A DNA stretch of 64,000 bases, taken from contig CAJTTA010000007.1 of NCBI GenBank assembly GCA_910579305.1, positions 8,067 through 72,066 of the forward strand, written 5' to 3'. This stretch comes from an uncultured Muribaculaceae bacterium (GTDB taxonomy: Bacteria > Bacteroidota > Bacteroidia > Bacteroidales > Muribaculaceae). Below are positions 8,905 through 17,870 of the stretch, in pieces. The position numbers and the translations under genes were made by a program. Numbering within the stretch: position 1 is the first letter of the stretch; each line of letters begins with the position of its first letter. The notes beneath the pieces are model-generated. The model saw only the letters and a list, made by a program, of their open reading frames with translations. It made no database searches and was not told the origin of the DNA.

Positions 8905-9924
8905 ATGAAATCAGTCGCCGCGTCAGGCAGCTCAAATAAGATTTTATGGTTATCGATTGTCCAGGGTTGGGCGATTCTGCTGGTTGTGTTAGGTCATGTC
9001 AATGGATTCACTTATTCCGATGTGCCGGGCGAGTTTTATCCTCTCTCGGAGTGGTTGCATCGTTTTTGTTACTCGTTTCATATGCCATTGTTCATGTTTG
9101 TGTCGGGCGCGCTTCTGTACTATTCCCGCTTGTCGAAAGGATGGAAGGTATCGGCCCTGTACAAGGATAAACTGAAACGCCTCCTTATTCCCTATCTCTG
9201 TTTCACAATAATAGGCTTTATGATAAGGGCACCATTTGCGGCCATTACCAAAAGAGGGATGGATGTAAGTGTTGAGGGATTCATGAAAGCTTTGTTCGAT
9301 CCGGGTAACGGACCCGTGGCGGAATTATGGTTTATAGGCACTTTGATGTGGCTGATGTTCTTGTATCCGGTATATAAGACAATGCTACGCTCTGCATGGA
9401 GTGAGATTATATTGTTGGCTGTCACCTTATTGCCTTATGTGTCAGGCCTGCATCTCAATGTGTCGGGATGGCTTGGTGTGGCGAATGTCACTACCTATGC
9501 TTTCTATTTTGTGGCCGGTATGCTTTTCTTCAAGTATAATCTTATCCGAATTTTTGAGCACAGTATATGGCCGGTCATAGCGATTACGTGTCTATATGTT
9601 GCATGCTTTTTGCTTATTCCTGATTATAAGGTGATCACGGCATTGCTCGGTATATTCATGTCTTTCGGCTGGGGTGTGCGCATAGCTGATGTATGTGATC
9701 TTTTCAGCAGCTTCCGCGACCATTCGTTTCAGATTTTCCTGGTGGGAATCTTCCCTCAAATGCTTGTGGAACTGGTGCTATGGACACGTTTCCACGGAGA
9801 GCTGACATTGTTGCCGTTTTATATTTTGAGCTGTCTGCTGGCTATTTACAGCGGAGTTTTGGTGAGCAGGATCGGATCACGCATCCGGTGCCGATGCCTC
9901 CGATGGGGTATAGGTCTTAAGTGA
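8905..9924 (+). CDS. Acyltransferase family 3 membrane protein
   Basis: The 339-residue protein begins with the family's typical first helix and catalytic-type His (WAILLVVLGHVNGF, about residues 23-36), followed by a SFHMPLFMFVSG segment and about ten transmembrane helices. Members transfer acetyl, succinyl or other acyl groups from the cytoplasm to surface sugars. It is convergent with a second acyltransferase whose stop is 11 bases away, next to an exopolysaccharide operon, so O-acylation of that polymer is the most likely role. The acyl group cannot be read from sequence. The start at ATG 8905 agrees with the promoter at 8829-8859. Confidence 0.85.
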   Translation: MKSVAASGSSNKILWLSIVQGWAILLVVLGHVNGFTYSDVPGEFYPLSEWLHRFCYSFHMPLFMFVSGALLYYSRLSKGWKVSALYKDKLKRLLIPYLCFTIIGFMIRAPFAAITKRGMDVSVEGFMKALFDPGNGPVAELWFIGTLMWLMFLYPVYKTMLRSAWSEIILLAVTLLPYVSGLHLNVSGWLGVANVTTYAFYFVAGMLFFKYNLIRIFEHSIWPVIAITCLYVACFLLIPDYKVITALLGIFMSFGWGVRIADVCDLFSSFRDHSFQIFLVGIFPQMLVELVLWTRFHGELTLLPFYILSCLLAIYSGVLVSRIGSRIRCRCLRWGIGLK

Positions 9925-9935
9925 AGAGAGGGCAA

Positions 9936-10946
9936 TCATGCGCTGAATAGGAATCGCATAGGTCTATAGGGGAGCACAAGGTAACGTCGAAACAGCAATG
10001 GGCCTGCTACTCCTGTAATAATCACTACGATAGCAGATACTGTAAATGTTATTATTGAATAAGAGTACAACAATAGTGTATGATTTACTGCTGTTTTGGC
10101 AAACCCCATAAATGTGGTGTGAAGTAGGTATATAAGATAGGATGCGGCAGAAATATATATGAGGATTTTATGGATATTATGACAATATAGTTCAATGTAT
10201 GTACAGACAGTGAGTGAGAACCATATTCCTATCCAAGGTGCAATATAGGAGGCCCCGGAAATTTCACAGAGCAATAATGTCTGGGTGCCGATAAATATTA
10301 TTGTTATTGCCCACAACGGTACTTGTGATATGTAAGTCCAGATTCTATTATAATCATATATCATTACGCCTGTCATGAACCATATTGCCATTTTTATGGT
10401 AGTTGAGATACAAAATATGTTGATGTCAAAGTTGATGGACAGATTCATAAATATGCAGAGTAAAAAGAAAATAAGTCTTTGTCTCTTTTTTGATAATAAG
10501 TGAATTATGCAGAACATCCACCATATTGTCCAAATGAACCACAGGAAAGCTCCCGCAACTGGGAGATAGAACATCTGCAGGTAGGCCATAGGGGTAACAG
10601 GAGCCTCCACTCCAGCGTTGCTTGGGACAGCAAGTTTGATTGTGATAATAATAACGGAGACTGTTAAATAGGGAACGAGCAACCGATATGCCTTTTTCTT
10701 AAGAAATTGCAAATACTGTTGTTTTGTGTTTTGTGTCGCCATGTATAGAAAGCCGCTAATGGCCAAAAAAAGCGGCATGTGGAATGAGTATATAGCGTCG
10801 TGGATGATGGCATACCATTTGGGTACTAATGGGGGCCAATAATGGCCGATGACAACTAAAATTATCGCTATAGCCCTGGCATAGTCAAGGCTATAATACC
10901 TATTAGCTTGCGGATTGCAGAGAGAAGGTAGAGTGCTATTTTTCAT
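9936..10946 (-). CDS. Acyltransferase family 3 membrane protein, last gene of exopolysaccharide operon
   Basis: The 336-residue protein starts with YYSLDYARAIAIILVVIGHYW, the family's first helix with its active-site-type His, then YSFHMPLFLAISGFLYM and about ten membrane helices in total. It follows the glycosyltransferase gene by 10 bases and is probably co-transcribed with the wza-like operon. Likely role: O-acylation of the exported polysaccharide or its repeat unit. The gene is visibly richer in A and T than its neighbours (many ata, tat and aaa runs), which suggests recent acquisition or an unusual exchangeable cassette position. The acyl donor is unknown. Confidence 0.85.
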   Translation of the reverse strand: MKNSTLPSLCNPQANRYYSLDYARAIAIILVVIGHYWPPLVPKWYAIIHDAIYSFHMPLFLAISGFLYMATQNTKQQYLQFLKKKAYRLLVPYLTVSVIIITIKLAVPSNAGVEAPVTPMAYLQMFYLPVAGAFLWFIWTIWWMFCIIHLLSKKRQRLIFFLLCIFMNLSINFDINIFCISTTIKMAIWFMTGVMIYDYNRIWTYISQVPLWAITIIFIGTQTLLLCEISGASYIAPWIGIWFSLTVCTYIELYCHNIHKILIYISAASYLIYLLHTTFMGFAKTAVNHTLLLYSYSIITFTVSAIVVIITGVAGPLLFRRYLVLPYRPMRFLFSA

Positions 10947-10956
10947 AAAGTTTGTT

Positions 10957-12012
10957 TTATAAGACTTTATTTGCTATTTCTTTACTTATAGTGAGTATAT
11001 GCAGGGTATGCATCCTTTCAGCCTCGATTAGTGACAGATATATCCTGTGAGCTTTTGAAAGAGTGTCACGGGGGTATTCTTTTACTATTTCGCGCATGTA
11101 TGGAAGTCGGCACTGTCGGCGGCACCATGCTATTTTATCTTTATAAGATTCTTTGCCGATCAGCCTGAATTTTAAGAATCCTCGGGCCAGTTCCATGAAA
11201 TAGCACATTGCGGCCCATCGTGCATCTTGATCGGAATATCCGTCTGTTGCAATCCTGCGTTCGAGAGATAGGGCAAAAGAGCTCAATTTTTCGATGCAGT
11301 CATCGTGTACCGACCTGGAGATTGAGCCTGGAGACAGGCGGTAATGCACGAAAGTGTCAAGAGTGCGTCCGAGTCTGTGTGCGGCGCGAGCGGCTTGATA
11401 ATTGAAAATGAAGTCCTCGGATCCATATTCACGTTCACTTACGAAGCGTAATCCTGCCTTCTCAATCATGCTGCGGCGATATATGGCTCCCCACACGCCT
11501 CCGTCAAAGTGAAGCATGCGGTCACTCTCACCGCGTGGCTGACCGATGTAGCAGAGGGCGATGCGGTCTAAGTCACTTCGTGTGTCGTAGATTTGCAGGG
11601 GAGTGTCATAGGTTTCTCCCCGGGGCGGCTTCCCGGTTGTGAAGATGCAGCGGGAGGCGCGCACAATGTCAAGGTCATTCCGGTCGGCCTGCCGCAGCAT
11701 GCACTCGAGGGCGGAAGGATGGAGGATGTCGTCGGCATCAAGGAACGCTATATATCGGCCCGAGGCCAGCTCAAGTCCCGCATTGCGGGAAAGACCGGCA
11801 CCTGAGTTGGGTTTATGGATGGTTTTCACTTTATCCGGGTGGCGTGCCGCTATGGTGTCACACATCGCGCCGCTGCCGTCGGATGAACCGTCGTCCACCA
11901 AAATAATCTCAATATCCTGAAGAGTCTGCGACAGCAGCGAGCCGACACATTCTTCGAGGTATGGCAGAGCGTTGTATACGGGGACGATTACACTTGACGC
12001 ATATTCAGTCAT
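10957..12012 (-). CDS. GT2-family glycosyltransferase
   Basis: The 351-residue protein carries a GT-A fold at the N-terminus: VIVPVYNALPYLEECVGSLL (residues 8-27), then DIEIILVDDGSSDGSG and a DADDI metal-binding motif (FLDADD, about residues 91-96). These are standard for inverting GT2 enzymes that move a sugar from a nucleotide donor to a lipid-linked acceptor at the cytoplasmic membrane face. The last 150 residues are an accessory helical part. It overlaps the polymerase gene by 8 bases and precedes the acyltransferase by 10. It is the only glycosyltransferase in this cluster, so other sugars must be added by enzymes encoded elsewhere. Confidence 0.9.
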   Translation of the reverse strand: MTEYASSVIVPVYNALPYLEECVGSLLSQTLQDIEIILVDDGSSDGSGAMCDTIAARHPDKVKTIHKPNSGAGLSRNAGLELASGRYIAFLDADDILHPSALECMLRQADRNDLDIVRASRCIFTTGKPPRGETYDTPLQIYDTRSDLDRIALCYIGQPRGESDRMLHFDGGVWGAIYRRSMIEKAGLRFVSEREYGSEDFIFNYQAARAAHRLGRTLDTFVHYRLSPGSISRSVHDDCIEKLSSFALSLERRIATDGYSDQDARWAAMCYFMELARGFLKFRLIGKESYKDKIAWCRRQCRLPYMREIVKEYPRDTLSKAHRIYLSLIEAERMHTLHILTISKEIANKVL

Positions 12013-13348
12013 GTCGGGAGAATATGATTTTTTTCGATCCCAAAAGCGGTATGTGGCGATAGGGTGGCAAGCCGCTCCAGCGGGAACATACGAACACCAT
12101 GAACATGAATTGCATGTAGAATGGTGGAATGAAGAACGGTGGAATGTAGATACTGAAGATGGCGGTAGTGATTCCGAACATCCAGCTCATGTTAAGGTTG
12201 CGGCTTTTCTTGTGCTTTCCCCATAGCCTGAATGCTGTGACCCAGAAGATTATATATAGAATTCCTCCGGGTATTCCCATTTCAAGCAGCGCCAAGTGCC
12301 ATTGCATGATAGTGCCTTGGAGCAGCCAGAAATAGCGTTTTGCAAATTCTGTCTGTTCCATGCCGTTGCCACCTTTGATTTGCCCGAGACCGAATCCTGT
12401 AAGCCAGCTGCCGGGGTATTGGTCGTATATTTTGGGCAGCAGGTAGAATTTAAGTCCTCGGGCGTAGTCAGATTCGTTCACTTCCACCACGTCGTTTTCC
12501 ACTGCGTATTCCACTACGTCGAGCAGGATGTCGTTGCCCATCAGGTAATCCGCCAGTTCATATGACTCTGTCTGGTTCTGATCACCTACCATAGTTTTGT
12601 ATAACATGGCCGCGCCAATGAGTATGAGGGCAATTACCGGCAGTACTATTGTCAATCGCTTGATGAACTTGCGATCTATGGGCACGAGCAGCAGGAAATA
12701 CAATGTGATGTATATGAACGATACTTTGGTCTCGTTGAGCCATGTCGGTATAAGCAGCATTATGAGCACCCAGTTGTTGCGCAGATTCTCGATGTAATTC
12801 AGATCGCGGTTCCACCGGCGCATCATCAGGTAAAAGGAACTCAGGTAGATTATAGTGGATGCAACGCCGGAGGCCATCCATCCGATGGATCCTGACACAT
12901 TGTCGTATGCGCCGTATCTCACGCACTGGATCACCATGCATGGAAACTGTATCACGAGATATAGATATATCAGGCGATCCATCTTGGCCACAAAGTATCT
13001 GCGGCGTCCTTCATTCTCCCAGAAATACCTGAGGATGGGCAACATGAATATGAATCCGAAGTAAAGCCGGACTCCATTGAGCCACATCAATACCGATATG
13101 TGATTGAATATGACTGTGTCGAGGAAGCTCAGTGTAAATAAAGTGAGAATAATTACTTTGTCTACCCGGGCCTTGAGTGTCCATAGCCCGAGGATGGCAA
13201 CGGCGACTTCACCGAGAGTCCAAAGTTTTGCCACTTCCGGGCCATGATATTCTCGTGTGACCTCCTGCAGGATGAACGGCACGGTGGCGCATATCCAGAA
13301 GGAAAACAGAAAAATACCGGTAATTAACTTATGCTTCTCTATACGCAT
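12005..13348 (-). CDS. O-antigen/exopolysaccharide polymerase-like membrane protein (Wzy-like)
   Basis: The 447-residue protein has about ten to twelve transmembrane helices and a large extracytoplasmic loop near residues 255-345 (DQNQTESYELAD to FAKRYFWLLQG). The loop contains WLTGFGLGQIKGG, a pattern seen in Wzy/O-antigen ligase-type proteins. Position between a chain-length regulator gene (4-base gap) and a glycosyltransferase (8-base overlap) supports a polymerase that joins lipid-linked repeat units in the periplasm. Sequence conservation in this class is poor, so ligase activity cannot be excluded. Confidence 0.75.
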   Translation of the reverse strand: MRIEKHKLITGIFLFSFWICATVPFILQEVTREYHGPEVAKLWTLGEVAVAILGLWTLKARVDKVIILTLFTLSFLDTVIFNHISVLMWLNGVRLYFGFIFMLPILRYFWENEGRRRYFVAKMDRLIYLYLVIQFPCMVIQCVRYGAYDNVSGSIGWMASGVASTIIYLSSFYLMMRRWNRDLNYIENLRNNWVLIMLLIPTWLNETKVSFIYITLYFLLLVPIDRKFIKRLTIVLPVIALILIGAAMLYKTMVGDQNQTESYELADYLMGNDILLDVVEYAVENDVVEVNESDYARGLKFYLLPKIYDQYPGSWLTGFGLGQIKGGNGMEQTEFAKRYFWLLQGTIMQWHLALLEMGIPGGILYIIFWVTAFRLWGKHKKSRNLNMSWMFGITTAIFSIYIPPFFIPPFYMQFMFMVFVCSRWSGLPPYRHIPLLGSKKIIFSRHD

Positions 13349-13351
13349 GTG

Positions 13352-14986
13352 TCAGGCGATAGTGGAGGCTTTGGCTTTGTTTGACGTTGCAAAGGCTCGT
13401 GTCTGGATCAGAGCGGCGGGCACTATGAGTCCCATCAGGAAAGCTACGGCGAGAATCAGCATCTTTTTTGGCGCCACGGGCTTTGATTCAGGGTAGGCAG
13501 GGTCTATGATTTTGCCTACGGGCTCTTGCTGCGACAGAGAGATCTGGGTTTCCTCACGCTTCTGCAGCAGATATGCGTAGATCTGATTCTTTACTACTCT
13601 GTCGCGTTCGAATGATAGCAGCCGGTGCTCCATGGCCGGCATGCCTCCTATGCGGGAGTCACGCTGTCTCTGCTCTTTCTCCAGCTGCTCGAGAGCGAGT
13701 TTCTGGTTGGTCTGTTCGCGGCGAAGAGAATTTATGATCGTCTCGCGCAGGGCATCGATGCGCTGATTCAGCACATCGAGCGAGCGCGCTCCGGGCTTTG
13801 CCGTCATCTCAAGCTCAATGCGCTGATTTATCAGGTCGTTGTAGTTGGTCATGAATCGGCCGTAGGATTCCGACATGGAGAGATCTGCGGCTGTGAAGGG
13901 GATCTGCTCATTGCGCGTGCGCGGATTTGTGAGCATGTCGAGAAAAAGGTCGTAAGTGGCCAGGCGCGTCTTGGCCTGGGCGTATTGCTCGTCGATCGAA
14001 CCCATGCGGGTGAATATGTAGCTGGCTTCGGCCTCGGCGTCTACAATTCTGTTCTCGCGCTTGAACTGCTCTACCTTTGTGTCCTGTTCATCAATCTCAT
14101 TGTATAGAGACAAAAGTCGGTCGTTGAGGAAGTCGAGAGTCGCTTTGTTGTGGTCGTATCTGTCTCGGGCCCTGCGGTCGTTGTATAAACGCATTATGGT
14201 GTTGATCACATCTTCGCCACGCTTGATGCAGACATCTTCAAGGTCAATCTGGATGGCATCGGCTTTTTTCGACAGGTAGGTCACTGCAAGTCGCTCGCGC
14301 AGACCTTCGACTGCCGAGGGGGTGGAAGCAGCCAGGGCATAGAGGTCAAGTGCTTCCTGAGGATTATAGCTGTCGGTGAGAGTGAGAGTGAAAGAACCGT
14401 AGGGGGTCTTTGCCGTATAGGGGAATCGGGTAAAAGTCTTTTCATACAGCTTGTTGCCGTCCTGGTCTACGCGGATGGTGAAATCCTTTTCGCCCTTCTC
14501 CCGCCGGATATGGAATTTTGTGGCCACACTTATCGTGTCGAGAATGGACTGAGGAATGTTGATTGCGATAGGAGTGTTGGGATACAGCCATATCTTTTTG
14601 CGTAAGATGCCGTCCACGCTCCAATAGTTGTATTGCAGGTGCAGGGTGTTGACCACGTCGCTGAGATTGGTCTGGCTGGTCATTTTCATCATCTCGTTTT
14701 CGGGATTGGATGATGAGCCGCCGCCACCTATTATACCTCCGAGCATGGCTGTGATGGAGCCTGATTTATTGACTCCGCCATCTTCTTCCTGATTTACCAT
14801 CATGAGGCCTTTGACAAGGTATACAGGATTTTTCTTCTTTACATATATGAATGCCAGACCGCAGCATAATATGAGTGAAATGACAAACCACCACCAGTGG
14901 TGCAGGTAATTGCGGAATATTTTCCCAAAGTCTATGACGTTGCTGATTTCGGAGACGGACTTGTCAGATGTATTTTCTTGGGCCAT
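13352..14986 (-). CDS. Wzz/Wzc-type polysaccharide co-polymerase without kinase domain
   Basis: The 544-residue protein has the co-polymerase layout: a short cytoplasmic N-terminus, TM1 (WWWFVISLILCCGLAFIYV, about 31-49), a long periplasmic part rich in coiled coil (about 270-470, including LSLYNEIDEQDTKVEQFKRE), the pre-TM2 proline motif PAYPESKPVAPKK and TM2 (about 508-530). It ends 15 residues later, so the Walker-A tyrosine-kinase domain and Tyr cluster of Wzc are absent. It probably sets chain length and bridges to the Wza-like exporter encoded 55 bases upstream. A glycine-rich insertion (GGIIGGGGSSS) lies near residue 85. Confidence 0.88.
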   Translation of the reverse strand: MAQENTSDKSVSEISNVIDFGKIFRNYLHHWWWFVISLILCCGLAFIYVKKKNPVYLVKGLMMVNQEEDGGVNKSGSITAMLGGIIGGGGSSSNPENEMMKMTSQTNLSDVVNTLHLQYNYWSVDGILRKKIWLYPNTPIAINIPQSILDTISVATKFHIRREKGEKDFTIRVDQDGNKLYEKTFTRFPYTAKTPYGSFTLTLTDSYNPQEALDLYALAASTPSAVEGLRERLAVTYLSKKADAIQIDLEDVCIKRGEDVINTIMRLYNDRRARDRYDHNKATLDFLNDRLLSLYNEIDEQDTKVEQFKRENRIVDAEAEASYIFTRMGSIDEQYAQAKTRLATYDLFLDMLTNPRTRNEQIPFTAADLSMSESYGRFMTNYNDLINQRIELEMTAKPGARSLDVLNQRIDALRETIINSLRREQTNQKLALEQLEKEQRQRDSRIGGMPAMEHRLLSFERDRVVKNQIYAYLLQKREETQISLSQQEPVGKIIDPAYPESKPVAPKKMLILAVAFLMGLIVPAALIQTRAFATSNKAKASTIA

Positions 14987-15041
14987 GGGGTGATTTTTGG
15001 ATTGAATGGATGTGGAGTGTGTTGAGATGAGAATGTATTGA

Positions 15042-15848
15042 TTATTTTACAGCCAGGGCTATGATGAGGGATGCCACTACTGAGCAGCCGGATACTATTG
15101 TGGAGATGACCTGTATCTTGTAAGAGTCATTGACGCTGTATTCCGACTGATACTTGCGTGTGTCAGTGGGCTCTACATATATCACGTCATTTTGCCGAAG
15201 ATAGAAGTATGGACTTGTGAGCAGGTTGGCGTCGGATAGATCTATGGAGTGATAGGCTATTTCTCCGTTCTCTTCCCGTATGAGCGTGACATTGTCGCGC
15301 CGGCCGAATATGGTGAGGTCGCCAGCTTCGGCTATGGCATCGAGGATTGAAAAGCGTTCGTCGGGCACTTGTATGGCCTGAGGCTTGTTCACTTCGCCTA
15401 TTATGTTTACCTTGAAATTCTCAAGCTGCACCCGCACCAGCGGAGCTTCGGCGAATTCAGACACTCTCCGGGTGACTTCCTCCGCTATCTGACCCGTGGT
15501 GAGGCCGGCCACATGCAGCTTGCCGAGGCGAGGCATGTTGATGTCGCCATTGCTGTCCACGAGATAAGACTGGTCGGTTATGGCAGTCTTGGCCTGGCTG
15601 TCCTTAGTCGGCTTCGTGTCGGATGAAGTGGGGGGGAGGTTGAACACGTTGGTCACCTCAGGCATGTCTGAGCTGACTTTGATGGAGATACGGTCACCCG
15701 GTTCAATTTTTATTTTCCAGTCGGCTGTCTTGAGGATCTGTTCGGTGGTAGGAGTGTTTTTACGGAAGTAAACAAGATTGTCTTTATTTGTTTTGCAGCT
15801 GCACAGCAGCAGAGTCATAAGAGGGATCAGGTAGAGTAATTTCTTCAT
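15042..15848 (-). CDS. Polysaccharide export outer-membrane lipoprotein (Wza/BexD-like)
   Basis: ATG at 15848 gives a signal peptide ending LLLCSCK, a clear lipobox; the frame also extends to 15884. The 268-residue product contains the polysaccharide export domain (WKIKIEPGDRISIKVSS near residues 41-57; YLVDSNGDINMPRLGKLHVAG near 98-118) and two SLBB-type segments (VNIIGEVNKPQAIQVP; DVIYVEP). A C-terminal hydrophobic segment follows (QVISTIVSGCSVVASLIIALAVK), common in Bacteroidetes members in place of the Wza amphipathic helix. It forms the outer-membrane channel of the system and is the first gene of the operon. A run of seven G (15630-15636) lies in the coding sequence. No good promoter found upstream. 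Confidence 0.9.
   Translation of the reverse strand: MKKLLYLIPLMTLLLCSCKTNKDNLVYFRKNTPTTEQILKTADWKIKIEPGDRISIKVSSDMPEVTNVFNLPPTSSDTKPTKDSQAKTAITDQSYLVDSNGDINMPRLGKLHVAGLTTGQIAEEVTRRVSEFAEAPLVRVQLENFKVNIIGEVNKPQAIQVPDERFSILDAIAEAGDLTIFGRRDNVTLIREENGEIAYHSIDLSDANLLTSPYFYLRQNDVIYVEPTDTRKYQSEYSVNDSYKIQVISTIVSGCSVVASLIIALAVK
15630..15636. repeat. Seven-base homopolymer (G7 on plus strand) inside the wza-like gene
   Basis: Seven consecutive G on the plus strand (C on the coding strand) encode the Pro-Pro of NLPPTSS. The frame is intact here. Slippage would shift the reading frame early in the export gene. Confidence 0.8.
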
Positions 15849-15971
15849 GTTGGGATGAGACATAATTAAAGGGGTGGCCGCCATGTGGAGGAAGTCCCCT
15901 GTTTTTGATTTATTAACGCATGTGTCTGAGTATTATTGTGAGTATTATTGCTTGTCATAAAAAAATATTTG

Positions 15972-16003
15972 TTGTGGCATTTACAAATTTTTCATTAATT
16001 TTG
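15972..16003 (+). promoter_or_regulatory. Promoter for pdxA and the CDP-headgroup operon
   Basis: TTG (15972-15974), 21-base spacer, TAATTTTG (15996-16003). The leader is only about 12 bases before ATG 16023. Confidence 0.6.
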
Positions 16004-16022
16004 CATCTCTAATATATAAGCT

Positions 16023-17138
16023 ATGGCTAAGGAACATAAATTGCCGCGAGTGGGCATAACCCACGGCGACATCAACGGCATAGGCTATGAAGTGATAATG
16101 AAGGCTCTTGCGCCGGAGGGTATCACTGAGCTCTTTACTCCCGTGATATTCGGCTCTCCATCGGTTGCGGGGTATTATCGCAAGACATTGTCTCTTGATA
16201 ATTTCAAAGCTGTTGCGATAGCATCGGCCGAGCAGGCCGAGCCTGGACGCATCAATCTTGTGGATATAGGCGCTTCCGATCTCACGGTGGAACCGGGAGT
16301 GGCCACGGCAGAAGGGGGAGCTGCCGCCCGTGCCGCTCTTGACTGCGCGATAGAGGCCTTGAAAAACAGACAGATAGATGTGTTAGTGACAGCTCCGATC
16401 AATAAAGAGGCCATGAAAATGGCCGGATTCCCTTTCCCGGGGCACACGGAATATCTGCAGCAGGAACTCGGAGACGGGGCTTCGGCGCTTATGCTCCTCT
16501 GCAAGGAGGGAGGGCCGCGCGTGGCGCTTGTCACGACTCATCTGCCTGTGAGCGAGGTGAGCGAGGCTATTACGACAGAGGCCATAGAGGAGAAGCTTCG
16601 CACCCTGCATCACACTATGCGTAAGGATTTTGCCCTGGAGCGTCCCAAGATAGCAGTGCTCTCTCTCAATCCCCATGCCGGTGACGGAGGAGCCATAGGA
16701 GAGGAGGAGGACGCTATAATCTCTCCGGCCATCAAGCAGGCTTATTCGCGCAAGATAATGGCCTTTGGCCCCTATGCTGCCGACGGCTTCTTCGGCTCCG
16801 GGCAATATAAAAAATTTGACGCCATCCTTGCCATGTATCATGATCAGGGTCTGGCACCCTTCAAGCTGCTGGCTATGGATGAAGGGGTCAACTTCACTGC
16901 CGGGCTTCCCTACGTGCGTACGAGCCCCGATCATGGCACAGGCTATGATATCGTGGGTCAAGGCATAGCCGATGCGGCTTCGATGCGTGCGGCGATTTTT
17001 GAGGCGATCGATATCCATCGCCGTCGCTGGCGCTATATCCGCTCGAGAAGCAATCCGCTGAAGAAGCAATATGTAGACCGCAGCGGCGACAAGGTGACCA
17101 TCGATCTCTCGGCCTCGGAAGATGTTATTTTAAATTGA
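16023..17138 (+). CDS. pdxA: 4-hydroxythreonine-4-phosphate dehydrogenase PdxA
   Basis: The 371-residue protein oxidises 4-phosphohydroxy-L-threonine with NAD in pyridoxal phosphate synthesis (DXP-dependent route). Family signatures are present: VGITHGDINGIGYEV at the N-terminus, VTAPINKEAMKMAGFPFPGH with the first metal His (HTEYLQ), AMYHDQGLAPFK with the second, and RTSPDHGTGYDIVG with the third. It is somewhat longer than E. coli PdxA (about 330) owing to a C-terminal extension (RRRWRYIRSRSNPLKKQY). Its stop lies 8 bases before the next start. Whether the downstream genes act in the same pathway is doubtful; they may only share the promoter. Confidence 0.93.
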   Translation: MAKEHKLPRVGITHGDINGIGYEVIMKALAPEGITELFTPVIFGSPSVAGYYRKTLSLDNFKAVAIASAEQAEPGRINLVDIGASDLTVEPGVATAEGGAAARAALDCAIEALKNRQIDVLVTAPINKEAMKMAGFPFPGHTEYLQQELGDGASALMLLCKEGGPRVALVTTHLPVSEVSEAITTEAIEEKLRTLHHTMRKDFALERPKIAVLSLNPHAGDGGAIGEEEDAIISPAIKQAYSRKIMAFGPYAADGFFGSGQYKKFDAILAMYHDQGLAPFKLLAMDEGVNFTAGLPYVRTSPDHGTGYDIVGQGIADAASMRAAIFEAIDIHRRRWRYIRSRSNPLKKQYVDRSGDKVTIDLSASEDVILN

Positions 17139-17146
17139 TTGACACA

Positions 17147-17866
17147 ATGCATTACGGAATAATAGCCGCCGGCGAAGGCTCGCGTCTGGTGCAGGAGGGC
17201 GTGGCTCTGCCCAAGCCGCTTGTCTCGATTCAGGGCAAGCCCATGATAAAGCGCCTGATAGATATTTTCCTTCAGGGAGATGCTGAAAGTATAAGCGTCA
17301 TTGTCAATGAACAGATGACGCAGGTGCAAGAATATCTCAAGAATCTGGCTCCATCGTTGCCGGTTCCGCTCAGGATTGTTGTGAAGTCCACCCCCAGCTC
17401 CATGCATTCATTCTTCGAATTAAGCTCGCTTATGAAGAGGAGCGGTGGCAAATTTGTGCTGACAACGGTCGACACCATTTTCCGCCCGGAGGAATTTATC
17501 CCATATGTCAAGGCGTTTGGCGCGGCAGCAGATGATGTGCAGGGCATGATGCCCATGACTCCGTTCATTGACGATGAGAAGCCTCTGTATATAGAGGTAG
17601 ATGGAGAGCGCCGCATCACTGCTTTCCTGGATGCTCCGCTGCCTTCCACGCGATATGTGAGTGGTGGAATATATGGTCTCACTCCTCCGGCTTTTGATGT
17701 CCTGCAGAGCTGCATGTCGCGCGGAGTGAGCCGCATGCGCAACTTTCAGCGAGCACTTGTAGAGGCCGGCCTGCTGCTGCGGGGGTATGAATTCCAGAAG
17801 ATAGTGGATGTGGATCATGCCGGCGATATAGCCACCGCAGAGGCTTTTCTTAATGAAAAATCTTAA
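17147..17866 (+). CDS. Sugar/alcohol-phosphate nucleotidyltransferase
   Basis: ATG 17147 (MHYGIIAAGEGSRL) is preferred over the in-frame TTG at 17135. The 239-residue protein has the nucleotidyltransferase fold: GEGSRL nucleotide loop (residues 9-14), LPKPLVSIQGKPMIKRLID, a TTVDTIF metal-Asp segment and a closing DVDHAGDIATAEAFL typical of the family. It should activate a phosphorylated sugar or polyol with an NTP. Followed by a CDP-alcohol phosphatidyltransferase, CTP is the likely nucleotide, as in inositol-1-phosphate cytidylyltransferases; that is inference. Start of a chain of four genes with 4-base gap or overlaps. Confidence 0.85.
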   Translation: MHYGIIAAGEGSRLVQEGVALPKPLVSIQGKPMIKRLIDIFLQGDAESISVIVNEQMTQVQEYLKNLAPSLPVPLRIVVKSTPSSMHSFFELSSLMKRSGGKFVLTTVDTIFRPEEFIPYVKAFGAAADDVQGMMPMTPFIDDEKPLYIEVDGERRITAFLDAPLPSTRYVSGGIYGLTPPAFDVLQSCMSRGVSRMRNFQRALVEAGLLLRGYEFQKIVDVDHAGDIATAEAFLNEKS

Positions 17867-17870
17867 AAGT

